Below are positions 1-8,729 of a DNA stretch of 64,000 nucleotides, piece by piece. The position numbers and the translations under genes are program-made. Positions within the stretch are counted from its first letter, which is position 1; every line of letters starts with the position of its first letter. This DNA is from Lachnoclostridium sp. UBA903 (GTDB taxonomy: Bacteria > Bacillota > Clostridia > Lachnospirales > Lachnospiraceae), in NCBI GenBank assembly GCA_002294045.1, contig DBEP01000114.1, positions 31,443 to 95,442 of the forward strand, written 5' to 3'. The notes beneath the pieces are model-generated. The model had not been told where the DNA came from, ran no database searches, and was given only the letters and a program-made list of their open reading frames with translations.

Positions 1-64
1 GCTCCTTGTCTCCCACAAAGTGGAGCATCCAGTCCGGCACAAGCATTTTTCAAACACACTCTAG
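1..64 (-). repeat. Dispersed repeat family A, truncated by window start
   Basis: This stretch matches the right half of the full copy at 38078-38241 almost base for base. It ends in the family terminus, which read on the minus strand is CTAGAGTGTGTTTGAAAAA. The left half lies outside the window. No coding potential was seen. Confidence 0.75.
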
Positions 65-111
65 TGTATTATACAAGGAAATAGGGAAGTCCTTCAACTT
101 CTCAATAAAAT

Positions 112-155
112 AAACCAAGGTATCGTTTGGCTGAAACGATACCTTGGTTTTGGAC
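112..155 (-). terminator. Intrinsic terminator of the six-hairpin glycosidase-like gene
   Basis: A perfect 17-bp inverted repeat (112-128 and 134-150) with a 5-base loop lies about 40 bp past the stop codon of the minus-strand gene. On the minus strand the stem is followed by TTTATTTTATT. Confidence 0.75.
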
Positions 156-189
156 ATCTTAATTGGCTGTGCCCATAAGCATTTTGAGT

Positions 190-1356
190 TTATTCAGCTA
201 TATAATCGTCATAGAAGTCCGGGAATTTGCAGAAATCCGATTCTGCCAGCCGCTGCAAGGCGCCGTAAACATTTGTCGCGCTTACCACAAAGCTGGGAAG
301 TTTCTTGTAATCTGCATTGATACATTCGTAAGAACCTTCCTCCTTAAAATACTTTATAACTTCTGACAGGGTTTTGCAGGCCAGGGAAATGTCGGTCTGT
401 GCAAGGCACCAGATAATCCAGCCGCTTGCCGTTGCCCAGTAAGCTCCGTTCTGGTATTCTTCCGCCGGAATTTCTATAAGCAGGCGTTCCCAATATTCGC
501 CTTTCAGGAGATGACGGATTTGGCCCTTATAAACATACCGGTCATAATTCTCCGCCAGAAAATGCAGGATGGACTGCTTTTTGTCCTGGGTACAGGGAAA
601 ACCGATATAGAGCATATACGCATTTGCCCAGATATCTAACTGCCTGCAGGCATTGGAAGCCGCAAAATAAACTCCGGATACCGGGTCCAAGAATGTATTA
701 ATATTCTTTTCAATATTTCTGAAATGTTCGCCGTACCAGCCGATGTCACTTCCGCCGAAGGTTTGGCTAAGTTCATACATGAACCGGCAGGCTCTCCAGA
801 ATAAGAGGGATTCCATAAAAAGTGAACCTGTTTTTGCGACCGTATCCGTAAATCCATAGGGAGAATGAGGCGCCTCATTGGTATTAAACACCATTCCGTT
901 TTCTGCTAAAGGAATAATCTTCAAGCCCTGATTTAAAAAGGGTTCCCATTCCTGAAAGAGGGGATGAAAATCCTCCCGGGACATCCGGCGGCTTAAACTG
1001 TAAACCGTGAAAACTAAAAACGGAGTATTATCCAAATTGGCCTGGCCGATGGGTTTTCCCCGTTCCCCCGCGGCATATACGGCTGTGCCGTCTCCGTATA
1101 TGCGGTCGGGCATCCAGCCGTCCTTACGCCTGCCGTTTATAGAATAGCGAATACAGTCAATAATATCCTTTACCGGAATATATTCTCCGGCATATTCCAC
1201 CATATAGGAAAAATCACGGAGCCACAGGGCGTCGTAGCTTGAAACACCGTCGGGCGTATACAAATTGATACCGGTGCTTGTTTCAGACCTGCTTCCTTCT
1301 ATCAGTGTTTTTGATAAACTGCTTAGATACTCCAATGCTTTAAGAGTTTTACCCAT
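190..1356 (-). CDS. Six-hairpin (alpha/alpha) glycosidase-like protein
   Basis: The 388-aa protein has no signal peptide. Its N-terminal motif YDALWLRDFSYM and alternating Trp/Tyr-rich helical segments suggest a six-hairpin glycosidase fold, as in GH63, GH125 and debranching-type enzymes, but I could not place it in a family. The start is supported by GGAGG seven bases before the ATG. It is transcribed away from the ROK repressor gene with about 200 bp between them, so the two probably share a control region. The neighbouring sugar ABC transporter and isomerase/kinase genes suggest that it acts in the cytoplasm on an imported oligosaccharide. Substrate unknown. Confidence 0.6.
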   Translation of the reverse strand: MGKTLKALEYLSSLSKTLIEGSRSETSTGINLYTPDGVSSYDALWLRDFSYMVEYAGEYIPVKDIIDCIRYSINGRRKDGWMPDRIYGDGTAVYAAGERGKPIGQANLDNTPFLVFTVYSLSRRMSREDFHPLFQEWEPFLNQGLKIIPLAENGMVFNTNEAPHSPYGFTDTVAKTGSLFMESLLFWRACRFMYELSQTFGGSDIGWYGEHFRNIEKNINTFLDPVSGVYFAASNACRQLDIWANAYMLYIGFPCTQDKKQSILHFLAENYDRYVYKGQIRHLLKGEYWERLLIEIPAEEYQNGAYWATASGWIIWCLAQTDISLACKTLSEVIKYFKEEGSYECINADYKKLPSFVVSATNVYGALQRLAESDFCKFPDFYDDYIAE

Positions 1357-1484
1357 GAAAAAACCTCCTGTTTACTTAGATAAATTTATTACTTATTTTT
1401 TAATAAATATTTTGAATCTTTTTTTAGTATAACATACGGCAGTATATATTTAAAGGTTATTTATAAAAATTATTTGTAAAATTA

Positions 1485-1527
1485 TTTTGTAAATATACTT
1501 TACAAAAGTAACGGAAAATGCTATAAT
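1485..1527 (+). promoter_or_regulatory. Promoter with overlapping palindromic operator, ROK repressor gene
   Basis: TTTTGTAAA (1485-1493) and TTTACAAAA (1499-1507) form a perfect 9-bp inverted repeat with a 5-base spacer. The right arm contains a -35 box, TTTACA (1499-1504), placed 17 bases before TATAAT (1522-1527). An operator over the -35 box fits repression by the ROK protein made just downstream. The link to that protein is inferred from position. Confidence 0.6.
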
Positions 1528-1558
1528 GTGTTTAACAGAAATGATGGGAGATGAAAAA

Positions 1559-2767
1559 ATGTTAAAAAATACTACCAAGGTATTAAAAGAGGCAAATAAG
1601 TATCTGATTATGCAATGTATTTTAAACTATGAGCCGATTACAACGGAAGAAATAGTAAAAAAGACATCTGTCAGCCGGCCTACGGTTTTGGAAATTCTGA
1701 AAGAGCTGACCGAAGAAGGGTATATAGTTAAAAACGGGTATTCTGAATCAACAGGCGGTAGGTCGCCTGCGCTGATATATGTAAACAGGGATTCCTGTTA
1801 TGCGGTTGGCGTGGATTTCGAATTTCCCAAAATACGCCTGGCATTATCCAACATTAAAGGAGATATTATCAAAGCAAGGGAAATTAAGTTTTCCATGGAT
1901 GAATTGCCGGAGCTTATCAAAAAGAACCTCATTTCAGAAATTAAGCTCCTGATAGAAGAAACAGGTATTGCATTGGATAGGATAATCGGCATTGGCCTGG
2001 GCCTGTCCGGCCTGATTGATAAATCAAAGGGTAAATCCGTGCATATTGAACGTATTAAGGGATGGAGAGATGTAAACATACAAAAGGAAATGGAAGAGGT
2101 TTTTGGCATTCCGGTTTATATCAATAACGATGTGCATCTGCTTGGGCTTGTGGAAAAGAAGAAATACATGCCGGCAGAACAGAATGATTTTATTTATATA
2201 GGAATCCGTTCCGGTATCGGCAGTTCTATCTTTTATAAAGGGAAGCCTTTTAGCGGCTGCAATGGAAATGCGGGATTTATCGGACATACTACCATAGATG
2301 CAAACGGGCCTTTATGTTTTTGCGGAAACAGGGGCTGCCTGGATGTTTTTTCCGGTGAACTTGCCATGAATGAACAATACGGGAAGATATTAAGGTCCAT
2401 GGGAACAGGTCTTGAGAAAGAACAGTTTTTTACCGTACAGCAATTTATCAAAAAAGCAAAAGAGGGTGACAAGGCTTGTGTGAGTATTTTAAAACAGGCG
2501 GGTTATTATCTTGGCGTTGCAATTGCCAATATGGTGAAAACCCTGGAAATTCCTACAGTGATTATCGGCGCCTGCCAGGGAGTTGAAGGCTCCATACTTT
2601 TTGAAAAAGTAAGTGAAACAATTGATTCCCTTATGACATTGGAAATGAAGGAAGACTTCTCCATTTATCCCGGACGGCTAACAGAAGAAGAATATCCCCT
2701 CGGAGCCTGTTACTATGTATATGAGCATTTGTTTGAAAAACCGAAACTGTCACTGGCTATCGATTAA
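1559..2767 (+). CDS. ROK-family transcriptional repressor
   Basis: This is a NagC/XylR-type regulator of about 402 aa. An N-terminal winged helix (roughly residues 15-60, containing SVSRPTVLEIL) precedes a ROK sugar-binding domain with the zinc motif CFCGNRGCL. An earlier in-frame ATG exists at 1526, but GGGAG at 1545-1549 fits the ATG at 1559. ROK repressors usually release DNA on binding a sugar or sugar phosphate. Here the likely targets are its own promoter, which carries a palindrome, the divergent glycosidase gene and the downstream transporter operon. The effector is probably a substrate or intermediate of that operon. Confidence 0.88.
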   Translation: MLKNTTKVLKEANKYLIMQCILNYEPITTEEIVKKTSVSRPTVLEILKELTEEGYIVKNGYSESTGGRSPALIYVNRDSCYAVGVDFEFPKIRLALSNIKGDIIKAREIKFSMDELPELIKKNLISEIKLLIEETGIALDRIIGIGLGLSGLIDKSKGKSVHIERIKGWRDVNIQKEMEEVFGIPVYINNDVHLLGLVEKKKYMPAEQNDFIYIGIRSGIGSSIFYKGKPFSGCNGNAGFIGHTTIDANGPLCFCGNRGCLDVFSGELAMNEQYGKILRSMGTGLEKEQFFTVQQFIKKAKEGDKACVSILKQAGYYLGVAIANMVKTLEIPTVIIGACQGVEGSILFEKVSETIDSLMTLEMKEDFSIYPGRLTEEEYPLGACYYVYEHLFEKPKLSLAID

Positions 2768-2843
2768 GGTATTTCAGGAAGGTATTAATTATGAATATAA
2801 TCCTTATGGGTTATAAAATAAAAACTAACATAGGAGGTTTATT

Positions 2844-4184
2844 ATGAAAAAGATATTGGGTAAAGGAACAGCGTTGCTGGTTTGCCTGATTCTTGTGTTT
2901 ACAGGCATTGTCGGATGCAGCAAGGCATCCGAAGATACGGACCGGAACACACAGGAAGAGACAGGCAATGAAACGGCAAACCAAGAGGATACAGCAACTC
3001 CGGACCCTGATTCGGGTAAAAAAGCCACAATTGAGATTCTGTCCCTTAAGACGGAGGATGGGCCCCAGAAAGCATTCAGCCAAATGTTTGAGGGCTTTAA
3101 GAAAGAATACCCGAATGTGGAATTTGATATCCAGGCAATGACGTCCGATGAACTTAAGACAACTTTGCGTGCAAGGTCCGCTTCCGGTGACATGCCGGAT
3201 ATCATCACATGGATGAAGGAAGTAGAACCCGAATATTTGCTGGATTTATCAGGTGAAAGCTTTATCGGCAGCCTGAATGCGGATTCCGTATCGGCAGCCA
3301 ACGCAATCTATGATAACGGTGTCTATGCCATGCCTATTGACAACGGTTATATAGGACTATATTACAACAAGGATGTTTTGGAGGCCAACGGCCTGACAGC
3401 ACCCAAAACGGTATCAGAACTGAAAAATGCCTGTGAAGTACTGCAGGCTAATGGGATTACGCCGTTTGCGTCCAGTCTCAGCGACCTTTCCGTTCCCTAC
3501 ATGTCATTGATCGCTTTATTTTCAGAAACCGTCTTCGGTCCGAATCCTGACTGGAGCGTGCAAAGAGATGCCGGACAGACTTCAATTGTAAATGACAGCG
3601 GCTGGAAGACCGCATTTGACTTGCACAAAGAGATTGTGTATACGTATAGCGATCCGGATTCTGCATATAATCAGTCTTATGATGATTGCGCGGCACTCCT
3701 TGCCAATGGGGAAGTTGCCTTCTACGGCAATGGTTCCTGGGCGCTTTCCGGTATCAGGGATGTAAATCCGGATGCCAACATCGGGCTTTCGGCATTCCCG
3801 ATTTCTGATAATGAACAGGATGCAAAGCTGCTTTGCTTCCCCGATACCGCACTGTCAATCTGTGCAAACTCCGATAACATAGATACCGCAAAGGAATTCC
3901 TGGCATATGTTGCTTCGGAAGAAGCCGGAAAGATATGGTCTGAAAATGTAAAAGTATCTTCAACAGTAAATGGTGTAAATGTGGATTATGATCCCATTGC
4001 GGCAGATATTAACTATTACCTGACCAATAATCTGTTTACTCCTTATGGTGACCGTGTACTAAGAAGTGTATTCACGGATAAGTTATGGGAAATCTATTCC
4101 TATTACATGCTGGATGAATATGATTGGAATACATTGGCAACCGAACTGGATACTGCGTGGGAAACGGCTTTAAAGACACAATAA
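2844..4184 (+). CDS. Sugar ABC transporter substrate-binding lipoprotein (CUT1)
   Basis: The 446-aa family 1 extracellular solute-binding protein has a lipoprotein signal peptide ending in the lipobox IVGC, giving lipid-modified Cys25. An acidic Thr/Glu-rich linker (about residues 27-55) precedes the binding fold. It captures a sugar or oligosaccharide outside the cell and delivers it to the two permeases that follow. AGGAGG stands just before the ATG. The ligand cannot be read from sequence. A hairpin between this gene and the first permease probably keeps binding protein in excess over permease. Confidence 0.92.
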   Translation: MKKILGKGTALLVCLILVFTGIVGCSKASEDTDRNTQEETGNETANQEDTATPDPDSGKKATIEILSLKTEDGPQKAFSQMFEGFKKEYPNVEFDIQAMTSDELKTTLRARSASGDMPDIITWMKEVEPEYLLDLSGESFIGSLNADSVSAANAIYDNGVYAMPIDNGYIGLYYNKDVLEANGLTAPKTVSELKNACEVLQANGITPFASSLSDLSVPYMSLIALFSETVFGPNPDWSVQRDAGQTSIVNDSGWKTAFDLHKEIVYTYSDPDSAYNQSYDDCAALLANGEVAFYGNGSWALSGIRDVNPDANIGLSAFPISDNEQDAKLLCFPDTALSICANSDNIDTAKEFLAYVASEEAGKIWSENVKVSSTVNGVNVDYDPIAADINYYLTNNLFTPYGDRVLRSVFTDKLWEIYSYYMLDEYDWNTLATELDTAWETALKTQ

Positions 4185-4199
4185 AATTCCAAATATAAT

Positions 4200-4232
4200 A
4201 GTATGTGCAGCGGTTATGCCGCTACACATACT
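4200..4232 (+). promoter_or_regulatory. Intercistronic stem-loop between binding protein and permease genes
   Basis: Two 14-base arms (4200-4213 and 4219-4232) pair with one mismatch around a 5-base loop. There is no T-run, so it looks like an mRNA processing or stability hairpin rather than a strong terminator. It ends 8 bases before the permease ribosome binding site. Confidence 0.65.
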
Positions 4233-4253
4233 ATTCTTAACAGGTGGTCTAAA

Positions 4254-5123
4254 ATGAAGAAAAAATCAAAAGACAATTTATTTTACGGATTGTTATTATT
4301 ACCGGCCCTGGTTTTATTTATACTTTTTTTTATAATACCCGTCATTCAAAGCGCATGGCTTTCCTTTACGGATTCCTATGGTATGAAATCTACCTATAAT
4401 TTTGTCGGATTAGCCAATTATAAAGAAGCTCTTCGTGATTTAAGCTTTAAAAAAACAATCAACGCCACATCGAAGTATGCTTTAATTAGCGTTGTATTTG
4501 GTAATGTATTATCTTTAGTCCTGGCTTTGATTCTAGATTCTAAATTAAAATTAAAAAACTTATTGCGTGCAATCTTTTTTATCCCGAATATTATGAGTCT
4601 GCTTGTTGTGGGCTATATATGGAGTTTTGTGTATACTTCCGTTTTTCCGGATATTTTTGCGGCGCTGGGAGTCAAAAGTCTTGCAATTTTAGGAAATAAG
4701 ACATTAGTAGTCCCTGCATTGGCAGTGGTAGGCATATGGAATGCCGCAGGCTACTACATGGTTATATATATTGCTGCATTACAGGGAATTTCAGAAGATT
4801 TGATAGAAGCGGCCAGAATTGACGGTGCGGGTTTTCATCATCTGCTGTACTACATCCGCTTACCGCTCATAGCCCCGACGATTTTTACCTGTCTGATTCT
4901 TTCCATCGCAGCCCATATGAAAGTATTTGAATTACCGTACACCATGACCTCCGGCGGTCCTGTGGGAGAGTCTACAACCATGGTATACAAAATTTATACC
5001 ACTGCGTTTAACGCCAACCGGAACGGATATGCTGCGGCCCAGTCTATTATATTGTTTATCCTTATTGCTTCCGTAACCCTGGTGCTGAACTATATTATGA
5101 AGAAAAGGGAGGAAAAGCTGTAA
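4254..5123 (+). CDS. Sugar ABC transporter permease, first subunit (MalF/UgpA type)
   Basis: The protein is about 289 aa with six predicted membrane segments. The cytoplasmic EAA loop appears as LIEAARIDGAGFHHLLYYIRLP and couples to the ATPase. An in-frame ATG at 4203 lies inside the intercistronic hairpin. AGGTGG at 4241-4246 supports the ATG at 4254. It forms the membrane channel with the next gene product; the stop codon and the next ATG touch. No ATPase gene is present, so a shared MsmK/UgpC-type ATPase encoded elsewhere is expected. Confidence 0.9.
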   Translation: MKKKSKDNLFYGLLLLPALVLFILFFIIPVIQSAWLSFTDSYGMKSTYNFVGLANYKEALRDLSFKKTINATSKYALISVVFGNVLSLVLALILDSKLKLKNLLRAIFFIPNIMSLLVVGYIWSFVYTSVFPDIFAALGVKSLAILGNKTLVVPALAVVGIWNAAGYYMVIYIAALQGISEDLIEAARIDGAGFHHLLYYIRLPLIAPTIFTCLILSIAAHMKVFELPYTMTSGGPVGESTTMVYKIYTTAFNANRNGYAAAQSIILFILIASVTLVLNYIMKKREEKL

Positions 5124-5960
5124 ATGGATAAGAAAACCGGCGGTAAACCGTTATATATCTTTAAGAATATTTTTATATGGATACTTGCGGCCATATTTTT
5201 CGCTCCGCTTTTGCTGGTACTTTTAAACTCCTTCAAAACAAAAGGCGAGATAATGACATCTGCCATTGCCCTGCCGACTTCCCTTAATTTTGATAATTTT
5301 GTAACGATTGTAAACGAATCCAACTTTGTCAGTTCTTTTTTGTGCAGCCTGTTTGTCGTTACTGCTACCACGTCCCTGACCGTTCTGGTATCAGCTATGG
5401 CAGGCTATTCTCTTGCAAAATGGAAAAATAGAATTGCAGGTATCCTGCTGCTGGTAATTATGTCCACACTTTTTGTACCATTTCAGGTATATATGGTTGC
5501 CATGATTGTAGTGGTAAAAAATCTGGGCCTTACCGGTAATATTTTCGGACTGATACTGGTGTATATTGCATTAGGCATGCCGGTTCCGATTTTTTTATGC
5601 CGCAGCTATGCGGTAGGCATGTCAAAAGAAATTGAAGAAGCAGCTATCATAGACGGATGTTCCAAATGGACCATGTTCTTACGGATTATACTTCCCCTGA
5701 TGAAGCCTATATTGGCTACGGTAGCGGTTTTAAACGCACTTTGGGTGTGGGGGGAATTTCTGGTGGCTTTTCTGGTTTACGGAAACGGCAAACCCATGAC
5801 CCTGCCCCTGTCACAGCGATATTTTTATGGAACTTACAGTAACCAATGGAATTTAATCTTAACTAACTTTTTGATATCCAGTATACCTATTGTTTTATTT
5901 TATGTGTTTATGCAGAAACATATTGTAAAAGGAATAACAGCAGGTGCAGTGAAAGGTTGA
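5124..5960 (+). CDS. Sugar ABC transporter permease, second subunit (MalG/UgpE type)
   Basis: The 278-aa membrane protein has about six helices and an EAA loop, EIEEAAIIDGCSKWTMFLRI. The C-terminus GITAGAVKG is typical of MalG-type permeases. It starts directly after the stop codon of the first permease, so the two are translationally coupled and should form a heterodimeric channel for the sugar bound by the upstream lipoprotein. The epimerase gene follows after 4 bp, placing transport and metabolism in one transcript. Confidence 0.92.
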   Translation: MDKKTGGKPLYIFKNIFIWILAAIFFAPLLLVLLNSFKTKGEIMTSAIALPTSLNFDNFVTIVNESNFVSSFLCSLFVVTATTSLTVLVSAMAGYSLAKWKNRIAGILLLVIMSTLFVPFQVYMVAMIVVVKNLGLTGNIFGLILVYIALGMPVPIFLCRSYAVGMSKEIEEAAIIDGCSKWTMFLRIILPLMKPILATVAVLNALWVWGEFLVAFLVYGNGKPMTLPLSQRYFYGTYSNQWNLILTNFLISSIPIVLFYVFMQKHIVKGITAGAVKG

Positions 5961-5964
5961 TACG

Positions 5965-6615
5965 ATGACAAAAATATTATCACCATCCATGATGTGTGCG
6001 GATTACGGATGCCTGAGAGAAGAGGTAAAGAAACTGGAGGAAGCGAGGGCTGCCAGATTCCATATCGATATTATGGACGGAAGCTATGTGCCCAATTTCG
6101 GTATGGGTCTTCAGGACACGGAATTTATCTGTAAAACGGCCGCCATACCGGTGGAGGTACATCTTATGATTCAAAACCCCCTTCAATATATAGATAAATT
6201 TGTTTCTCTGGGGGCGGATATTATTTATATACATCCGGAAGCAGACATACATCCGGTCCGGACGCTCTTAGAAATTAAGAAACTGGGCGCTGTTCCCGGA
6301 ATTGCGGTGAATCCGGGAACATCCATGGAATATATAAAAGAAATGCTTTATTATGTAAAAAGTATTTTGGTTATGACAGTGAATCCGGGATTTGCCGGGC
6401 AGAAGTTTTTGGAACCGGTTTTAACTAAAGTGGATTGTCTTGCAAAATTAAAAAAAGATATGGACTTGGAGATTATGATTGACGGGGCATGTTCACCGGA
6501 AATGATAAAGTATCTGAGTGAAAAAGGAGCAGATGGTTTCGTTCTTGGGACTTCTGCTTTGTTTGGGAAAAAAGAAACATACTTAAACATTATGGAAAAA
6601 TTACTGGCAATATAA
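5965..6615 (+). CDS. Ribulose-phosphate 3-epimerase family enzyme, AlsE-like (D-allulose-6-phosphate 3-epimerase)
   Basis: The 216-aa TIM-barrel protein carries the family metal and catalytic motifs HIDIMDGSYVPNFG, VHLM and MIDGAC. The N-terminus ILSPSMMCADY and the segments IHPEA, MTVNPGFAGQKF and LGTSALF resemble E. coli AlsE more than pentose-pathway Rpe, from my memory of those sequences. AlsE converts allulose 6-phosphate to fructose 6-phosphate. The downstream ROK kinase-isomerase fusion would supply hexose-6-phosphate chemistry, so the set could feed a rare hexose into glycolysis. Plain ribulose-phosphate epimerase activity remains possible. Confidence 0.72.
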   Translation: MTKILSPSMMCADYGCLREEVKKLEEARAARFHIDIMDGSYVPNFGMGLQDTEFICKTAAIPVEVHLMIQNPLQYIDKFVSLGADIIYIHPEADIHPVRTLLEIKKLGAVPGIAVNPGTSMEYIKEMLYYVKSILVMTVNPGFAGQKFLEPVLTKVDCLAKLKKDMDLEIMIDGACSPEMIKYLSEKGADGFVLGTSALFGKKETYLNIMEKLLAI

Positions 6616-6682
6616 AACTGATGGGAATCAGATGGACTTTATTTAGATACGGGTAATTTTAGGAAGGCGGATAGAATCGGAA

Positions 6683-8548
6683 ATGAAGTATTTTATTGGA
6701 ATTGATATCGGCGGAACGAAAACGAATATAGGAATTGTACAGGAAGATGGAAGCGTTCTGGCCCAGAAAAGGCTACCTTCCGATACCTGTAACGGAATTC
6801 GTGCATTTGTTGATGCTATATATAACGAAATCGGCAGTCTGCTTATGGACAATAAGATAAAGCCGGAGGAGATTGCGGATATCGGCATTGGAATACCGGG
6901 AACAGTTGACTCGGAAAATGGTATTGTGGAATACAGTTCTAATTTATTCGGAACAGATGTGGCAATCGGACCTGTTTTTGAAGAAAAACTGGGGAGAAAG
7001 GTTACGCTGATTCAGGATTCCTGGGCTGCCGCCTGGGGAGAGAAGCTGTTCGGTGCCGGTAAAGCCTTTGAAAACTTCTGCTGTGTTACACTGGGAACCG
7101 GAATCGGATGCGGAGTAATAACAGAAGGTAAAATTTTCAGGGGAACTATGAATTCCGCAGGAGAAATCGGTCATACGCCGATTATTATGGGAGGCAGAAA
7201 ATGCAGCTGCGGCAATAAGGGATGCCTGGAGTGTTATTCTTCCGGCACCGGAATATTAAAGCAGGCAATGGAATTATTCCCTGAAAAGCTGCAGGGAGAT
7301 GAAAGGGCGGAGAAGGTGTTTGAGCTGGCTGACGGCGGAGACTCGGATGCGGCCGGTTTAATAAACGACGCCGTTGAGAAGCTGGCCTATGGTCTTGCTA
7401 TTATGGTTAACATATTTGCAATTGATACTTTTCTGATCAGCGGCGGTTTGTGTGTGCATAAAGAGAGGATTATCGATCCGCTCCCGTCATTAATCGAAAA
7501 ATATGGATATGATTCCTGGACCAGGAAAAAAAGAGTTAAAGTGATACAGGCTGAACTGGGGAGTGATGCGCCGATGATCGGAGCAGCCTTTATTAATAAT
7601 AAATTAATTAACGACAAGGAGCTTATTTTCTTATCTCCCATTCCAAGGGATGCCATCTGGGGCGGTACGTTATTAAAGAAATATTTCCGTTATGGCGATT
7701 ACGGAAACCAGGTAGGACAGTCCTGGTCCTTCAGTGCGCAGGAAGGGGCATCCAACCATATACAGAATGAAAAGTACAGGGGAAAGACCCTGGCTGATTT
7801 GTGGAATGAGCATCCGGATTTATTTGACAGCAGCTTTCGTGAGTTCCCTTTCATCATATCGCTGGTCGCTCCTGTGGATGATCTGAGCATTCAGGTCCAT
7901 CCGGATAAGGAATATGCCGGAAAAAAGGGATTCAGAACGGGGAAAAACGAAGCGTGGTATTTCATAAAGACGGAGGAGCAAGGCAGTATAGTATATGGCC
8001 ATAAGGCAGAAAATGAAACGGAACTTAAGCAGTATATTGATAAAAATGAATGGGAATCGCTGATTTGCTTAAAACCGGTGCGGACAGGTGATTTTGTTTA
8101 TATTCCGGCAGGAACCCTCCATGCCTTAAAAAAAGGCAATATTGTTTATGAGGTCCAGCAGGCTGCGGACGTTACATACCGGTTCTATGATTACGGGAGA
8201 ACGGACAGTAACGGAAACAGCCGCGAGCTGCACCTGGAAGATGCCATAGCATGTATATCCTATAAGAAACCGGCCGGAGATGAGACAAAGCAGATTATGT
8301 GTGAAAATAAATACTGCAAAGTTACCCGGTATCATAATGATGAAAACTTCTGTATTACAAAATTAGAGATTTCCGGTCCGGCGGATATAAGCTTTACAAA
8401 ATATCAGCTGGCAACGGTTATACGGGGAGGAGGTATGGTTGACGGCACACAGGTTTCCATCGGGGAAAGCTTTTTAATTCCTGCCGGGTATGGGAAAATA
8501 ACCCTGGATGGAGATATGGAGCTTATGCTCACATCGGAGAAACAATAA
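6683..8548 (+). CDS. ROK-family sugar kinase fused to class I mannose-6-phosphate isomerase
   Basis: This 621-aa protein contains two complete enzymes. Residues 1 to about 312 are a ROK kinase: phosphate-binding IDIGGTKTN near the N-terminus, likely catalytic Asp112 in QDSWAAAWGE, and the zinc motif CSCGNKGC at 174-181. Residues about 315-621 are a short Firmicutes-type ManA: WGG near 326, and metal ligands in QVHPD (Q404, H406), E423 and H480 in GTLHAL. The fusion could phosphorylate an aldohexose and isomerise it to a ketose 6-phosphate. With the AlsE-like gene upstream, candidate substrates are mannose, allose or a related sugar. The reading frame is continuous through the junction with no sign of frameshift. 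Confidence 0.85.
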   Translation: MKYFIGIDIGGTKTNIGIVQEDGSVLAQKRLPSDTCNGIRAFVDAIYNEIGSLLMDNKIKPEEIADIGIGIPGTVDSENGIVEYSSNLFGTDVAIGPVFEEKLGRKVTLIQDSWAAAWGEKLFGAGKAFENFCCVTLGTGIGCGVITEGKIFRGTMNSAGEIGHTPIIMGGRKCSCGNKGCLECYSSGTGILKQAMELFPEKLQGDERAEKVFELADGGDSDAAGLINDAVEKLAYGLAIMVNIFAIDTFLISGGLCVHKERIIDPLPSLIEKYGYDSWTRKKRVKVIQAELGSDAPMIGAAFINNKLINDKELIFLSPIPRDAIWGGTLLKKYFRYGDYGNQVGQSWSFSAQEGASNHIQNEKYRGKTLADLWNEHPDLFDSSFREFPFIISLVAPVDDLSIQVHPDKEYAGKKGFRTGKNEAWYFIKTEEQGSIVYGHKAENETELKQYIDKNEWESLICLKPVRTGDFVYIPAGTLHALKKGNIVYEVQQAADVTYRFYDYGRTDSNGNSRELHLEDAIACISYKKPAGDETKQIMCENKYCKVTRYHNDENFCITKLEISGPADISFTKYQLATVIRGGGMVDGTQVSIGESFLIPAGYGKITLDGDMELMLTSEKQ

Positions 8549-8729
8549 CCTGATTAAACTAGTCATTTTGCAGATGTTTTTAGGAAGCCTTAACTTAAAA
8601 AGGCTGAGGGACCGTATCATATGAAAAAAGAGCCAACCTTCCCCCTTGTTATCAAGGGGTATGCTTTGACTCTATGTTTAAAGTGGATTATGTTTATGTA
8701 AATATGTATTTTATTTAGGGAAGCTATTT
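8549..8729. other. Convergent intergenic region with two small hairpins
   Basis: Hairpins at 8586-8606 and 8642-8659 (a CCCCTTG stem) lie between the plus-strand kinase-isomerase gene and the minus-strand DUF1576 gene. Neither has a clear T-run, so a terminator role is only a guess. Confidence 0.3.

Noticed and set aside
2825..3301. 158-aa minus-strand ORF
   Set aside because: Shadow of the sugar-binding lipoprotein gene, which has a signal peptide, ribosome binding site and clear family.
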